From contig CAZLWE010000079.1 in NCBI GenBank assembly GCA_964562985.1, forward strand, positions 1 to 13,227: a DNA stretch of 13,227 nt. The letters are read 5' to 3'. Position 1 is the first letter of the stretch; each line of letters begins with the position of its first letter. The notes beneath the pieces were generated by a model. That model was not told the origin of the DNA and did not search any database. It was given only the letters and a program-made list of their open reading frames with translations. This DNA is from SHLQ01 sp964562985. Its GTDB lineage: Bacteria > Actinomycetota > Acidimicrobiia > Acidimicrobiales > SHLQ01. A program made the translations under genes and the position numbers. Below, one piece after another: positions 1 through 7,072 of this stretch.

Positions 1-1
1 C

Positions 2-154
2 TCACACACCCACCGACTCTAAAACCGTCTGGCACCGCTTTCGGGGGCATCCCATGCTAACGCAGGCAGCAGTTACGGTAGCGATGGCCAAAAGCAGAAC
101 AAGCCGTTGAGTCCAACTCGATCCGCGCATTTTCGCTGTCCTGTCAGAAGCCAT
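2..154 (-). CDS. possible short lipoprotein-like ORF (50 aa)
   Basis: A 50-codon ORF starts with ATG at 154 and stops with TGA at 2-4. An alternative ATG at 130 (residue 9) has AGGA eight bases upstream. From that second Met the protein has an Arg-containing N-terminus, a hydrophobic stretch (LVLLLAIATV) and then T-A-A-C, which resembles a lipobox. That is the layout of a lipoprotein signal peptide cleaved before Cys. Only about 20 residues follow the Cys, including further Cys and Lys/Arg. It could be a tiny lipoprotein, or the surviving front end of a longer, frameshifted or truncated one. I recognise no family. The reading frame is short enough to be chance, so confidence is low. Confidence 0.3.
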   Translation of the reverse strand: MASDRTAKMRGSSWTQRLVLLLAIATVTAACVSMGCPRKRCQTVLESVGV

Positions 155-156
155 AC

Positions 157-179
157 TGGTACTACGACTGTAGTAACCA
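157..179. promoter_or_regulatory. inverted repeat at the start of the small lipoprotein-like ORF
   Basis: TACTAC (160-165) and GTAGTA (170-175) are perfect 6-bp arms around a GACT loop. The match extends outward as TGG (157-159) against CCA (177-179) with one unpaired A at 176. It lies immediately upstream of the minus-strand ATG at 154. It could be an operator or a short hairpin in the leader. No T-tract follows, so a terminator is unlikely. Confidence 0.3.
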
Positions 180-266
180 TCTGGTTCCCCAAAGTGCCCA
201 ACACGGCGTCAATCAACTTGACGACGTCGAGAACCCGTGGCGCCTAGTAGTGCGAGGAGGGAATCG

Positions 267-332
267 ATGTGTCGTGTTGTCGCCGGGCGACGAATTCGGA
301 CGACCAGCCCGGTGATGCTCGCACCCGGTTAG
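267..332 (+). CDS. possible 21-codon leader or small peptide ORF
   Basis: GGAGGG at 256-261 is a near-ideal Shine-Dalgarno sequence, five bases before ATG at 267. The frame runs 21 codons to TAG at 330-332 and encodes a small basic peptide beginning M-C-R-V-V. It ends 68 nt before the start of the 139-residue gene at 400. It may be an upstream leader peptide or a stand-alone small protein. Nothing in the residues identifies a known attenuator family: there is no run of one amino acid and no clear terminator hairpin after it. The ribosome-binding site is the main support. Confidence 0.3.
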   Translation: MCRVVAGRRIRTTSPVMLAPG

Positions 333-374
333 TAGCGAGCCCAACATTCAGGGGCAACGGATCTAGTAGCGGTC

Positions 375-380
375 TAGTCT
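375..380 (+). promoter_or_regulatory. -10 box candidate for the gene at 400
   Basis: TAGTCT fits the TAnnnT -10 pattern and would place transcription start near 387, giving a leader of about 13 nt containing the GGAGG at 390-394. It is identical to the box ahead of the threonine aldolase gene. No convincing -35 element is visible. If correct, it rules out the GTG at 382 as start codon. Confidence 0.4.
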
Positions 381-399
381 CGTGGAATCGGAGGTCTTG

Positions 400-819
400 A
401 TGGGTGACAGCGTGTGGGTGGTGTCGGTTGACGCTGAGTCAGTTCTGTCGAGCCCGGAAGACCAGGAAGATCCGCTTGCCTTCAACGGTGTCCGGGTCCT
501 CTGGATGCACGAGGTAGTCACGACGTTCGACGACGTGATGTTGTCAACTGAGCCGTTCATGGACGCGCAGCTCCGAAGCCTGATCCGTGAAGAGGCCGAG
601 CCGATTACGGATCAACCCGCTCAACAACGGCTGCTCGCGAGCGAATCCCCACACGGTTCGATACGGCTTCTTAGCCTTGAGCAGTTTAGGTCGCTGCAGA
701 TCGCCCTCCGCACCGCTCTCGAGCAAGCGGAACTAGACCTAGACGGTAGTGATATCGACGACTTCGACGAGCTCACCCACGTTCGACCGGCCGGCGACTT
801 TGTGACGATTCTGGCCTAG
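400..819 (+). CDS. hypothetical acidic protein, 139 aa
   Basis: I do not recognise this protein. I chose ATG at 400 because GGAGG (390-394) lies five bases upstream. The in-frame GTG at 382 lacks such a site and sits between the candidate -10 box and transcription start. The product is strongly acidic, with Asp/Glu clusters near the N-terminus (SPEDQEDP) and near the C-terminus (LDLDGSDIDDFDE). It has no signal peptide or membrane segment, so it is probably cytoplasmic. Helix-like and strand-like stretches alternate, but no catalytic motif is visible. It ends two bases before the next gene, so the two are very likely co-transcribed and translationally coupled. An immunity or accessory role for the neighbour cannot be judged from sequence alone. 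Confidence 0.65.
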   Translation: MGDSVWVVSVDAESVLSSPEDQEDPLAFNGVRVLWMHEVVTTFDDVMLSTEPFMDAQLRSLIREEAEPITDQPAQQRLLASESPHGSIRLLSLEQFRSLQIALRTALEQAELDLDGSDIDDFDELTHVRPAGDFVTILA

Positions 820-821
820 TT

Positions 822-1952
822 GTGGACCTCACGAAGTCCGCTCAAGAATCGTTCGACTTTTTTCTGGGTCGCATTCCCGAGATGCTTCAACGTCACCCTG
901 ACTCCTTCAGGGTCCACGCACAGATAGCGAACGCTTACCGCTATCTCGATGACGCTAGATGGAAGCAACACTGTCATCGAGCCATAGAGCTGTGCACCGA
1001 AGATCTCGCGCTGAATCGAAGCGACCCGGGTGTGGACCTCGACATGGTGTATTCGTTCATCTGGGCTGGTGAACTCTCCCGCGCAAACGCCCACCTCGAT
1101 AGCTTCATTGCCCACAAAGAACGTCAAAAGCAGACCTGGCCGCGGCGAAAGGTTGATTGGTCCTATTACGAAGCCTTGATCTTGAGACAAGGCCAGCTCG
1201 ACAAGCTCGTCAGGGCGGTAACGGAGCATCACGATGACGCCGAGACCGTGGATTCCTTCCTGTCCCTTGTCGTCAAGATCATTGAGGCCGACCGAACCGG
1301 CGATCGCCGCGGCCGGGACGGGTTCGCCAAGCAACTACTAAAGCTCCCTGGCAGTGTCGATCGGCCAGCCTGGTATCGCTCTTTGAGCAGCCAGATGCAG
1401 ACTTCTGGTGGGTGGAGCCGATCAACAGCGCTTCCCGCACACCCTCCTACGCGAGCCGAAAAGGAGTACGAGAGCTTCCGCCAAGCACTGGGAGAAGACA
1501 CCATGGCGACCCAACGCCGAGCCGCTCAAGCTGGGCTGGCCGTCGACCCCGAAGTCATCCTCAAGTACGCGCTGAAAAAAGAAACAATTGCCTCTCGACC
1601 AAAACCCTGGGCCTACCAAGCGCTCTCCTTAGCATGGAGCCATCGACTGATCGGGAACCCGGAAGCCGCTCACTACACCCTCGAAGACTTGCTGAACTTC
1701 GAAGGCCTCAAGCACGAAGACCACATGACAGCGCTCTTCTATCTCGGCGACGACCGACTCCTCGACCTCGTCGACCAGCATCGTGCCGATTCGTCGGACT
1801 ACCTAATCCGATATGTCGACATTGTTCGCGGTATCGATGTCGAGAACAATCTGAACGACCTCGAACGCTGGGCAAAGAAGACCTCACCATCAGAGGTCGG
1901 CCTACCGCTGATACGCGATGTGTTGAGTCAGGCCCAAGACCAAGCAAGTTAG
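822..1952 (+). CDS. hypothetical all-helical TPR-like protein, 376 aa
   Basis: GTG at 822 follows the upstream stop (817-819) after two bases and has no obvious ribosome-binding site of its own, suggesting translational coupling. The product is predominantly helical. Residues about 10-110 contain helix pairs resembling tetratricopeptide-type repeats (for example around RVHAQIANAYRYL and DMVYSFIWAGELSRANAHL). Residues about 240-300 contain another such block (YQALSLAWSHRLIGNPEAA). A basic, Ser/Pro-containing linker lies near residues 190-215. There is no signal peptide, membrane segment or catalytic motif. This layout usually means a protein-interaction scaffold, but no partner or named family can be given beyond its upstream neighbour. 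The codons look somewhat more A/T-tolerant (cta, tta, aag, caa) than in the genes to the right, which is compatible with an accessory origin. Confidence 0.72.
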   Translation: MDLTKSAQESFDFFLGRIPEMLQRHPDSFRVHAQIANAYRYLDDARWKQHCHRAIELCTEDLALNRSDPGVDLDMVYSFIWAGELSRANAHLDSFIAHKERQKQTWPRRKVDWSYYEALILRQGQLDKLVRAVTEHHDDAETVDSFLSLVVKIIEADRTGDRRGRDGFAKQLLKLPGSVDRPAWYRSLSSQMQTSGGWSRSTALPAHPPTRAEKEYESFRQALGEDTMATQRRAAQAGLAVDPEVILKYALKKETIASRPKPWAYQALSLAWSHRLIGNPEAAHYTLEDLLNFEGLKHEDHMTALFYLGDDRLLDLVDQHRADSSDYLIRYVDIVRGIDVENNLNDLERWAKKTSPSEVGLPLIRDVLSQAQDQAS

Positions 1953-2056
1953 CGAACGCACCAAAATCGCTTATCGACAGACCATCTCGATACAACCGGG
2001 ATCCCATGTTGCAAATGAATTGTCGGACACTCTAACGAGGCATGCACGACCCGTCT

Positions 2057-3340
2057 CTAGAGCAGTGCGGGGTCCTGGCAGCCGTCGAAGCCGCCGGTGC
2101 CGCTGGAGGAGTCGTCGACGAAGTCGTCGAGGTAACCCGAACCTGGGTCGTTGGTGGTGTGCCAGCGAATGAGCGAGTCGGCGATGGCCTTGCCGTGTGC
2201 CCATTGCACGTCGTTGTCGACGAACAAGGCTTCTTCGCTTGCGTTCGATAGATACCCAGCCTCAGCGATGACCGATGGGACACCTGGGGTGAAACGGTGG
2301 ATGCCGTAGAGGTCCTCCCCCGAGCTGTTGAAACGGGTGCCAACACCATTGCGCCATCCGCCGACCCAGTCGGCCTCGAAGTCGTCGAATGCGTCGACGA
2401 CTTCTTCGAACATGATTCCACCGAGACGACTCGCATCGGGATTTCCGCCGTCGACGAATATCTCCGTGCCCGGTGTGTCTTGGCGGCGCGTCGCACCACC
2501 GTTGTGGTGGATCGAGACGAAGGCGAGAGGATCCAGCGCATTGGCGATTTCCGCCCTACTGCGCAGCGGGATGCGAATGTCGGTGGTTCGGGTGAGCAGC
2601 ACTGAAAAGCCCGCTTCGTTGAGGTACCACTCGGTGATCTCCGCGACCCGAAGGTTCAGCTGCTTTTCCTGTGCGCCCGCCGGACCCACCGCGCCCGGCT
2701 CGGAGCCGCCATGGCCAGGATCGAGGACGAAATCGACCGAGGTGATGTGTTGCCCTGTATCGATCGAAACTTCATTGCCGCACGGCGTGAGTGCTCGGAA
2801 CCCTCCCCCGGAAGCGGCACCTATGACCGGCAGGACAACTCCCGTCGGGCTTACTAGAACACCACCATCAGCGGGGTTAGGAGCAGCCGTGGTAGCGGTC
2901 GTCGTCGTGGGCGTCGTTGTCGAAGTGGTGCTTGTGGTGGTCGTCGTGGTGGTGGTCGAAGTGGTGCTTGTGGTCGTTGGCGCAACGTCGTCACTTTCGG
3001 AGTCAACTTCCACACCGAGCAGCTCTTCCACTTCGGCCTGGGAAAGCGTTTCGGAAAGCGGGCCGCTGTCGGCTACTTCGGCGATGCCGAGTACGGACAC
3101 CTCCGAGTCTTCTGCGCCTTGCTCGTCGGCGAGGGCCAAGCCGTCAGCGATCGTCGAGGGCGACACCAGGGTGCGGGGACCGCGTTCAATCGGTGCGGTA
3201 TCGGCTGGAGCCGCGGAGGCTGCACGCTCACCTAGCGATTGCAACAGAAGGTCAGAATGCGGTTCACCTGCGGGAGGGAGCGCGAGAGCTGCTGTGATCA
3301 GTAACAGCGTGACAGCAGCTGCCAATAGGATGTGACGCAC
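2057..3340 (-). CDS. exported N-acetylmuramoyl-L-alanine amidase (Amidase_3 family)
   Basis: This zinc hydrolase cleaves the lactyl-amide bond between MurNAc and the stem peptide of peptidoglycan, acting outside the membrane. Numbered from GTG at 3340 (427 aa), residues 2-22 form a hydrophobic signal peptide or anchor. A Ser/Glu-rich region follows, and then a Thr-rich linker at about 122-151. The Amidase_3 catalytic domain spans about 201-395. It shows DPGHGG (zinc His at 210), an E-K-Q-L-N-L segment (zinc Glu at 225), SIHHN (zinc His at 278) and AEAGYLSN (catalytic Glu at 360). An acidic, Gly-rich tail with one Cys ends the protein. I chose GTG 3340 because GGAGG (3350-3354) lies nine bases upstream; the TTG at 3361 precedes that site. 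Amidases of this type serve cell separation, wall turnover or spore/cyst lysis. The linker suggests the enzyme stands off the membrane or spans the wall. Confidence 0.93.
   Translation of the reverse strand: MRHILLAAAVTLLLITAALALPPAGEPHSDLLLQSLGERAASAAPADTAPIERGPRTLVSPSTIADGLALADEQGAEDSEVSVLGIAEVADSGPLSETLSQAEVEELLGVEVDSESDDVAPTTTSTTSTTTTTTTTSTTSTTTPTTTTATTAAPNPADGGVLVSPTGVVLPVIGAASGGGFRALTPCGNEVSIDTGQHITSVDFVLDPGHGGSEPGAVGPAGAQEKQLNLRVAEITEWYLNEAGFSVLLTRTTDIRIPLRSRAEIANALDPLAFVSIHHNGGATRRQDTPGTEIFVDGGNPDASRLGGIMFEEVVDAFDDFEADWVGGWRNGVGTRFNSSGEDLYGIHRFTPGVPSVIAEAGYLSNASEEALFVDNDVQWAHGKAIADSLIRWHTTNDPGSGYLDDFVDDSSSGTGGFDGCQDPALL
2888..2977 (-). repeat. threonine-rich linker tract in the amidase
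   Basis: About 30 codons, nearly all Thr with interspersed Ser, Pro and Ala, separate the N-terminal acidic region from the catalytic domain. On the plus strand it appears as repeated gtggtcgt-type DNA. Such tracts are typical of extracytoplasmic, often glycosylated, linkers in actinobacteria and are prone to length change by replication slippage. Confidence 0.8.
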
Positions 3341-3397
3341 TTCGGGGGACCTCCACGCCAAGCGTGAGCGAACGGTTATCCCCTACTCCGATCCTTC

Positions 3398-3403
3398 AGT
3401 ATA
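3398..3403 (-). promoter_or_regulatory. -10 box candidate for the amidase
   Basis: On the minus strand TATACT lies about 58 bases before GTG 3340, predicting a transcript start near 3391 and a leader of about 50 nt that carries the GGAGG site. No good -35 hexamer is visible. It suggests the amidase can be transcribed apart from the ATPase and membrane-protein genes upstream. Confidence 0.35.
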
Positions 3404-3444
3404 GAAACGGTTGCGCGCCCGGTAGTGGACTGTCCGGGGCAATC

Positions 3445-4428
3445 TCACTCAGCGCCGTCGCCCCTCGTTGAGTCCCACGCAGAACCCGAGTTGTCACGGG
3501 TATAGGGCTCCGGTGGCGGTTCTTCACCTTCGAGTTCGGCGTCGATGACGTCGAGCTTCCAGCGCGCCTTGGAAATATCGAGACGTAGATCGGCGAGTTC
3601 GTGGCCGGTCGTCGCACTTTGGAACTTCTCCAAGACGTCTCGGTAAGTGTCGCTCGCATCGACGTAGCGGGCCTTCAAGTCGGCATCGTTCGCGATGGTG
3701 ACCCGCGGATCGAGATCAAGGATCAGGTCGCTCATCTCTTGGAGCTCGCCAGCGGTGTTGTCTCGAGCTGGGAGGGTGTGCACCTTCCGGTTCTTCTTTT
3801 TCTTCGAGGAGAGGAACGCGAATCCGCCGAGCACCACGGCGATGATGAATAGCCCCAGCAGCAAGCCATTACTTGCAAACGACCCCGGGTCGTTCGCCTG
3901 GGCGAGCTGGGCGGTCAATTCGGGGGCGATCGTGTCGCCCAGTGCGGAGATCTCGGCAGCGGCGAGGCGAAAGGATGCTTCGGGGTCGCTGCGATCGAAG
4001 TCGGATAGTACATGGGGGAGATTGGCAAAGGGGAACTCGGTGCTCGCTCCTGTTGCGTCGTTTTCGGTCACGAACAACAGCGTACGCGGCGCACCGGTGC
4101 TGCCCAATAGATCGAGCGTCGATAATGCCAGGAGCGCAGCGGCGCTGCGATCCGGGTCTTGTTGGACGTCGAAGCTGCGCTCCGTATAGGCAAAGGCGAA
4201 CCGATCGCCGAATTCAAAAACAACGTCGTCCATCGCTCCCGCATCAAGGATTGGCCCGTCTTCCCAGAAGCCTTGCGCGGTGATGCTCTCGGCGATCTGC
4301 TCTTGGATCGTGGTCGTTTGGGCGGTCGCGGTTCCCGTGGCGAAGAGCGACCCGACAACGACGAGCAGGACAATCGCGGCTCGAACGGCGTTGTTTCCCA
4401 CAAGGCCGGTCCGGCCGGGTCGAATCAT
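3445..4428 (-). CDS. single-pass membrane protein with exported N-domain and cytoplasmic C-domain, 327 aa
   Basis: Residues about 14-37 form a signal peptide ending T-A-T-A-Q. Residues 38-186 form an exported domain, and 188-207 form a membrane helix (LLLGLFIIAVVLGGFAFL). The helix is followed directly by a positively charged stop-transfer stretch (KKKKNRK, 209-215). Residues about 225-300 are a helical, probably coiled cytoplasmic domain, and a proline/acidic tail ends the protein. The exported domain alternates strands and helices (RFAFAY, APRTLLFVTEN). That is reminiscent of TPM/DUF6676-type extracellular modules, but I cannot confirm that by eye. The ATG at 4428 overlaps the stop of the AAA+ ATPase gene by 4 nt, so the two are co-translated. 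The helical cytoplasmic part is the natural candidate to contact the ATPase. The exact role is unknown. Confidence 0.87.
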   Translation of the reverse strand: MIRPGRTGLVGNNAVRAAIVLLVVVGSLFATGTATAQTTTIQEQIAESITAQGFWEDGPILDAGAMDDVVFEFGDRFAFAYTERSFDVQQDPDRSAAALLALSTLDLLGSTGAPRTLLFVTENDATGASTEFPFANLPHVLSDFDRSDPEASFRLAAAEISALGDTIAPELTAQLAQANDPGSFASNGLLLGLFIIAVVLGGFAFLSSKKKKNRKVHTLPARDNTAGELQEMSDLILDLDPRVTIANDADLKARYVDASDTYRDVLEKFQSATTGHELADLRLDISKARWKLDVIDAELEGEEPPPEPYTRDNSGSAWDSTRGDGAE

Positions 4429-5927
4429 GTTTCGGTTTCCGCGGCTGGCTCGCCAGCTTCGTCGCCAGCATCCTCATCCGTCGGTTCGCTCTCGTTGGTT
4501 TCGCCCGCATCAGCACCGTCGGTCGAATCGACGAGTTCCACGCCCGAAATGTCTTCGCTGGTGAGGGTGACCAGCTCTTCGTCGGTGGGGTCGGGGATGT
4601 CGACCATGCGCACCGCGTGGCGAGACACGGAAGCCTCGAAGAGGTTTCGTGCCGAGCGTCCATTGCCAAACCCGTGACCGCGATCTTGAGCGGCGAAGAA
4701 ATCGAGCACCGCTTGCTCGCCGCCCTCATCGAGGTGGTATTCCTGTGCCCCTGCGATCAGACCGAAGATCTTGAGCAGTTCGTCGTCGTCATAATCTGGA
4801 AAGGCGATAGTACGCGGGAATCGCGACTGCATACCTGGGTTGGCTTCGACGAGCGCAGCCATTTCATCGGGGTAACCGGCGAGGATGCACACGACGCTGT
4901 CGCGGCGGTCCTCGACGAGCTTGACCAACGTATCGATCGCTTCACGACCGAAGTCCCGTTCGCCGCCTCGGGTGAGTGAGTACGCCTCGTCGACGAGCAG
5001 TACACCTTGATCGGCCCGGTCGAATACCTCGTTGACCTTTGTTGCCGTCTGACCGACGAAACCAGCGACCAGCCCCGACCGGTCGGTCTCAACCAAATGG
5101 CCTTTGTCCACGACGGCGAGGCTTCGGTAGATCTGCGCGAGCAATCGGGCGACGGTGGTCTTCCCGGTGCCGGGGTTGCCAACGAAGATCAGGTGACGAC
5201 TCGAATCGGCGACGGGCAGCCCGCGCTCTTCACGCAACTTCTGGACCTTGAGCAACGCCGCGACGAGCTTGACTTCCTCTTTGACTTCGTCGAGTCCGAT
5301 GAGCCCGTCGAGCTCCTCGAGCAATTCATCGAGCGGACGTTCCGGCGGTAATTCGACTTCGGGAGCGGAATCGCCCCCGGGCTTGGGCCCGCCACTGGTC
5401 GCGACCGACGCCCCGGAGTTGACATTGCCCGTCTTCATGGTGCGAAGCAACATCGACCGAAACTGCTCCACACCGCTCAGCTCAAAACGCGACGTGTAGT
5501 CGTCGAGCCCAATGGCGGTGTGTGCCATGCGCATGGCGTGTTCGTAGTACACGCTCGAGTAAGCGGTTCCCGACTGCTGGTCGGCGGCGACGAGTGAATT
5601 GAACAACCCCGACGGCTGATTTAGCCATGACTTCTTGTCGTTGATCAACCCCGCCGAGCGAACGTCGGCCGGAGTCGTGTCCTCGGCCAGAAGGTCAGGA
5701 AAGTGCGCCTGCAATGCGACAACGAAGGCTTCGAGCTCTTGGTCTGAGTGACTCTCATCGCAATCGATGAACGCAGCCGAGAGGTTGAATGCGTCCAACG
5801 CAAGATCGTTCCGAAGTTGGTCCGGACTCCTCCGGAGCATCCCCTCAGCGACAGGTTCCAACGTCGCCATCATCGAGTCGATATACGCATCAACTGCTGT
5901 TGCCAAACCAAGGTCGAGATTCCCCAT
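4425..5927 (-). CDS. AAA+ ATPase of the SpoVK/CbbX/EccA type, 500 aa
   Basis: Residues 1-185 are a mostly helical N-domain. Positions 40-80 (NDLALDAFNLSAAFIDCDES) loosely resemble a TerB-like helical module. A Gly/Pro linker (about 170-195) leads to the AAA+ core. Visible motifs are Walker A GNPGTGKT (250-257), the pore-side segment VGQTATK, Walker B LLVDEA (310-315, with D313/E314), the family segment DFGREAID, ILAGYP (348-353), the arginine-finger region SRF (R369) and sensor 2 GNGRSARN (R427). All key catalytic residues are present. The last ~35 residues are an acidic Asp/Glu/Thr tail. CbbX-type ATPases form hexamers that remodel a partner protein (RuBisCO activation, ESX secretion in EccA, sporulation). 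No RuBisCO or ESX gene is present here. The only linked partner is the membrane protein whose start overlaps this stop. ATG 5927 has a -10-like box six bases ahead, suggesting a leaderless mRNA. Confidence 0.93.
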   Translation of the reverse strand: MGNLDLGLATAVDAYIDSMMATLEPVAEGMLRRSPDQLRNDLALDAFNLSAAFIDCDESHSDQELEAFVVALQAHFPDLLAEDTTPADVRSAGLINDKKSWLNQPSGLFNSLVAADQQSGTAYSSVYYEHAMRMAHTAIGLDDYTSRFELSGVEQFRSMLLRTMKTGNVNSGASVATSGGPKPGGDSAPEVELPPERPLDELLEELDGLIGLDEVKEEVKLVAALLKVQKLREERGLPVADSSRHLIFVGNPGTGKTTVARLLAQIYRSLAVVDKGHLVETDRSGLVAGFVGQTATKVNEVFDRADQGVLLVDEAYSLTRGGERDFGREAIDTLVKLVEDRRDSVVCILAGYPDEMAALVEANPGMQSRFPRTIAFPDYDDDELLKIFGLIAGAQEYHLDEGGEQAVLDFFAAQDRGHGFGNGRSARNLFEASVSRHAVRMVDIPDPTDEELVTLTSEDISGVELVDSTDGADAGETNESEPTDEDAGDEAGEPAAETET

Positions 5928-5933
5928 GCCCTC

Positions 5934-5939
5934 AGCCTA
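5934..5939 (-). promoter_or_regulatory. -10 box candidate for the AAA+ operon (leaderless)
   Basis: On the minus strand TAGGCT lies six bases before ATG 5927, placing transcription start at the A of the start codon. There is little room for a ribosome-binding site, which agrees with leaderless translation. No -35 element is obvious. Confidence 0.4.
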
Positions 5940-5978
5940 GGAGATTGTCCGAACAGCGAGAGATTGGCCCGGCTGTCA

Positions 5979-5984
5979 TAGTCT
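5979..5984 (+). promoter_or_regulatory. -10 box candidate for ltaE (leaderless)
   Basis: TAGTCT is followed by seven bases and then ATG 5992, so the predicted transcript starts at or one base before the start codon. No Shine-Dalgarno sequence is present. The box lies in the 64-bp divergent region shared with the AAA+ operon. Confidence 0.45.
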
Positions 5985-5991
5985 GGTCGTC

Positions 5992-6993
5992 ATGTCTCAG
6001 CCGATCATCGACCTCCGTAGCGACACCGTCACCAGACCTGGCGAGGAGATGCGAGCCGCGATGGCCACCGCGGAGGTGGGCGACGACGTGTGGGGCGACG
6101 ACCCGACCGTGACAGCGCTCGAAGACAAGACAGCAACGCTGCTCGGTCACGAAGCCGGGCTGTTCGTTCCATCCGGGACACAGTCGAACTTGTGCGCCTT
6201 GTTGTCGCATTGTGCCCGCGGCGAGGAATACATCGTCGGACAGAACGCACACACCTACAAGTACGAGGGGGGCGGAGCCGCGGTGCTGGGCTCGATTCAG
6301 CCCCAACCCATCGAGTTCGAAGCCGATGGGACGCTCGATCTCGACCGGGTGAAGGCCAAGATCAAGCCCGACGACGCACACTTCGCCATCACCCGACTAC
6401 TCGCCTTGGAGAACACGACCGACGGCATGGTGCTGCCTATGGACTACCTGGCTAGGGCACGGGCGTTTGCCGACGACCACGACCTCCAGTTCCACCTCGA
6501 CGGCGCTCGCCTCTGGAACGCTGCGGCTGAACTCGGGGTCGCCGAGTCCGCCATCGCAGGACTCTTCGACAGTGTCTCGGTCTGTCTGTCGAAAGGTCTC
6601 GGCACCCCCATGGGAAGCGTGCTCGTCGGATCCGCAGAGTTCATCACCCGGGCACGCCGTTGGCGCAAGATGCTCGGCGGGGGGCTCCGCCAGGCGGGAA
6701 TTGTGGCTGCCGCTGGGATCTACGCGCTCGACCACCACCGTCAGCGAATCTCCGACGACCACGCGATGGCCCAAGAAATCGCCGATGTTTTGGCTTCCAC
6801 TCCGGGAGTCGAAAACATCGAGAGGAACACCAACATGGTGTTCGCCGATTTCCGCAACTACGACGGCGATGCCGCAGCACGATTCGCTCAGCACGGAATC
6901 TTGGGATCGGCACACCCCGAACGATCACGGCTGGTGACCCACCTCGACCTTCCCGCAGACACTCCGAGCAGGATCGCTGCCGCGCTGGGATAA
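5992..6993 (+). CDS. ltaE: low-specificity L-threonine aldolase
   Basis: This PLP-dependent fold-type I enzyme cleaves L-threonine or L-allo-threonine to glycine and acetaldehyde in the cytoplasm. The 333-residue length equals that of E. coli LtaE as I recall it, and similarity runs end to end. The N-terminus is IDLRSDTVTRP. GDDVWGDDPTV follows (30-40), and EEYIVGQNAH (78-87) contains the His that stacks on PLP. AAVLGSIQPQPI (96-107), HLDGAR (168-173, with D170 contacting the PLP ring nitrogen) and CLSKGLGTPMGS (198-209, with K201 the Schiff-base lysine) come next. RWRKMLGGG and LVTHLD lie near the C-terminus. No residue expected for activity is missing. It stands alone, divergent from the AAA+ operon and followed by a hairpin, so it is probably monocistronic. 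Confidence 0.96.
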   Translation: MSQPIIDLRSDTVTRPGEEMRAAMATAEVGDDVWGDDPTVTALEDKTATLLGHEAGLFVPSGTQSNLCALLSHCARGEEYIVGQNAHTYKYEGGGAAVLGSIQPQPIEFEADGTLDLDRVKAKIKPDDAHFAITRLLALENTTDGMVLPMDYLARARAFADDHDLQFHLDGARLWNAAAELGVAESAIAGLFDSVSVCLSKGLGTPMGSVLVGSAEFITRARRWRKMLGGGLRQAGIVAAAGIYALDHHRQRISDDHAMAQEIADVLASTPGVENIERNTNMVFADFRNYDGDAAARFAQHGILGSAHPERSRLVTHLDLPADTPSRIAAALG

Positions 6994-7008
6994 CCAGACA
7001 TAGGCCAT

Positions 7009-7040
7009 TTGGGGCGGCAAATGATCCGAATGCCCCCCAA
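7009..7040 (+). terminator. terminator-like hairpin after ltaE
   Basis: TTGGGG-C-GGCA (7009-7019) pairs with TGCC-CCCCAA (7031-7040). This makes a 10-bp GC-rich stem with one bulged C and an 11-nt loop, starting 15 bases after the ltaE stop. No T-run follows, so it would be an atypical intrinsic terminator or a 3'-end stabilising hairpin, as is common in high-GC actinobacteria. Confidence 0.5.
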
Positions 7041-7060
7041 GGATTGTCCTCGAGCGCGTC

Positions 7061-7066
7061 GATAAC
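7061..7066 (+). promoter_or_regulatory. -10 box candidate for the RTX protein gene
   Basis: GATAAC lies six bases before ATG 7073 and matches four of six consensus positions. It would give a leaderless transcript like that of neighbouring genes. No ribosome-binding site or good -35 is seen. Confidence 0.3.
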
Positions 7067-7072
7067 TCGCTC

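Noticed and set aside
1998..2005. GGGATCCC palindrome between convergent genes as a terminator
   Set aside because: It is a self-complementary 8-mer with no loop and no T-tract. The rest of the 104-bp gap also lacks a convincing hairpin.
1412..2035. 207-residue ORF overlapping the TPR-like gene
   Set aside because: It is Arg/Pro/Ser-rich out-of-frame translation, typical of shadow frames in GC-rich DNA, and lacks a ribosome-binding site.
2328..3335. 335-residue plus-strand ORF over the amidase
   Set aside because: It is antisense to a clear amidase with all catalytic residues. Its poly-Val stretch is just the complement of the Thr tract.
3418..3438. CCCGG/CCGGG stem after the membrane-protein gene as a terminator
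   Set aside because: It has only five pairs around an 11-nt loop with no T-run directly after, which is too weak to call in GC-rich DNA.
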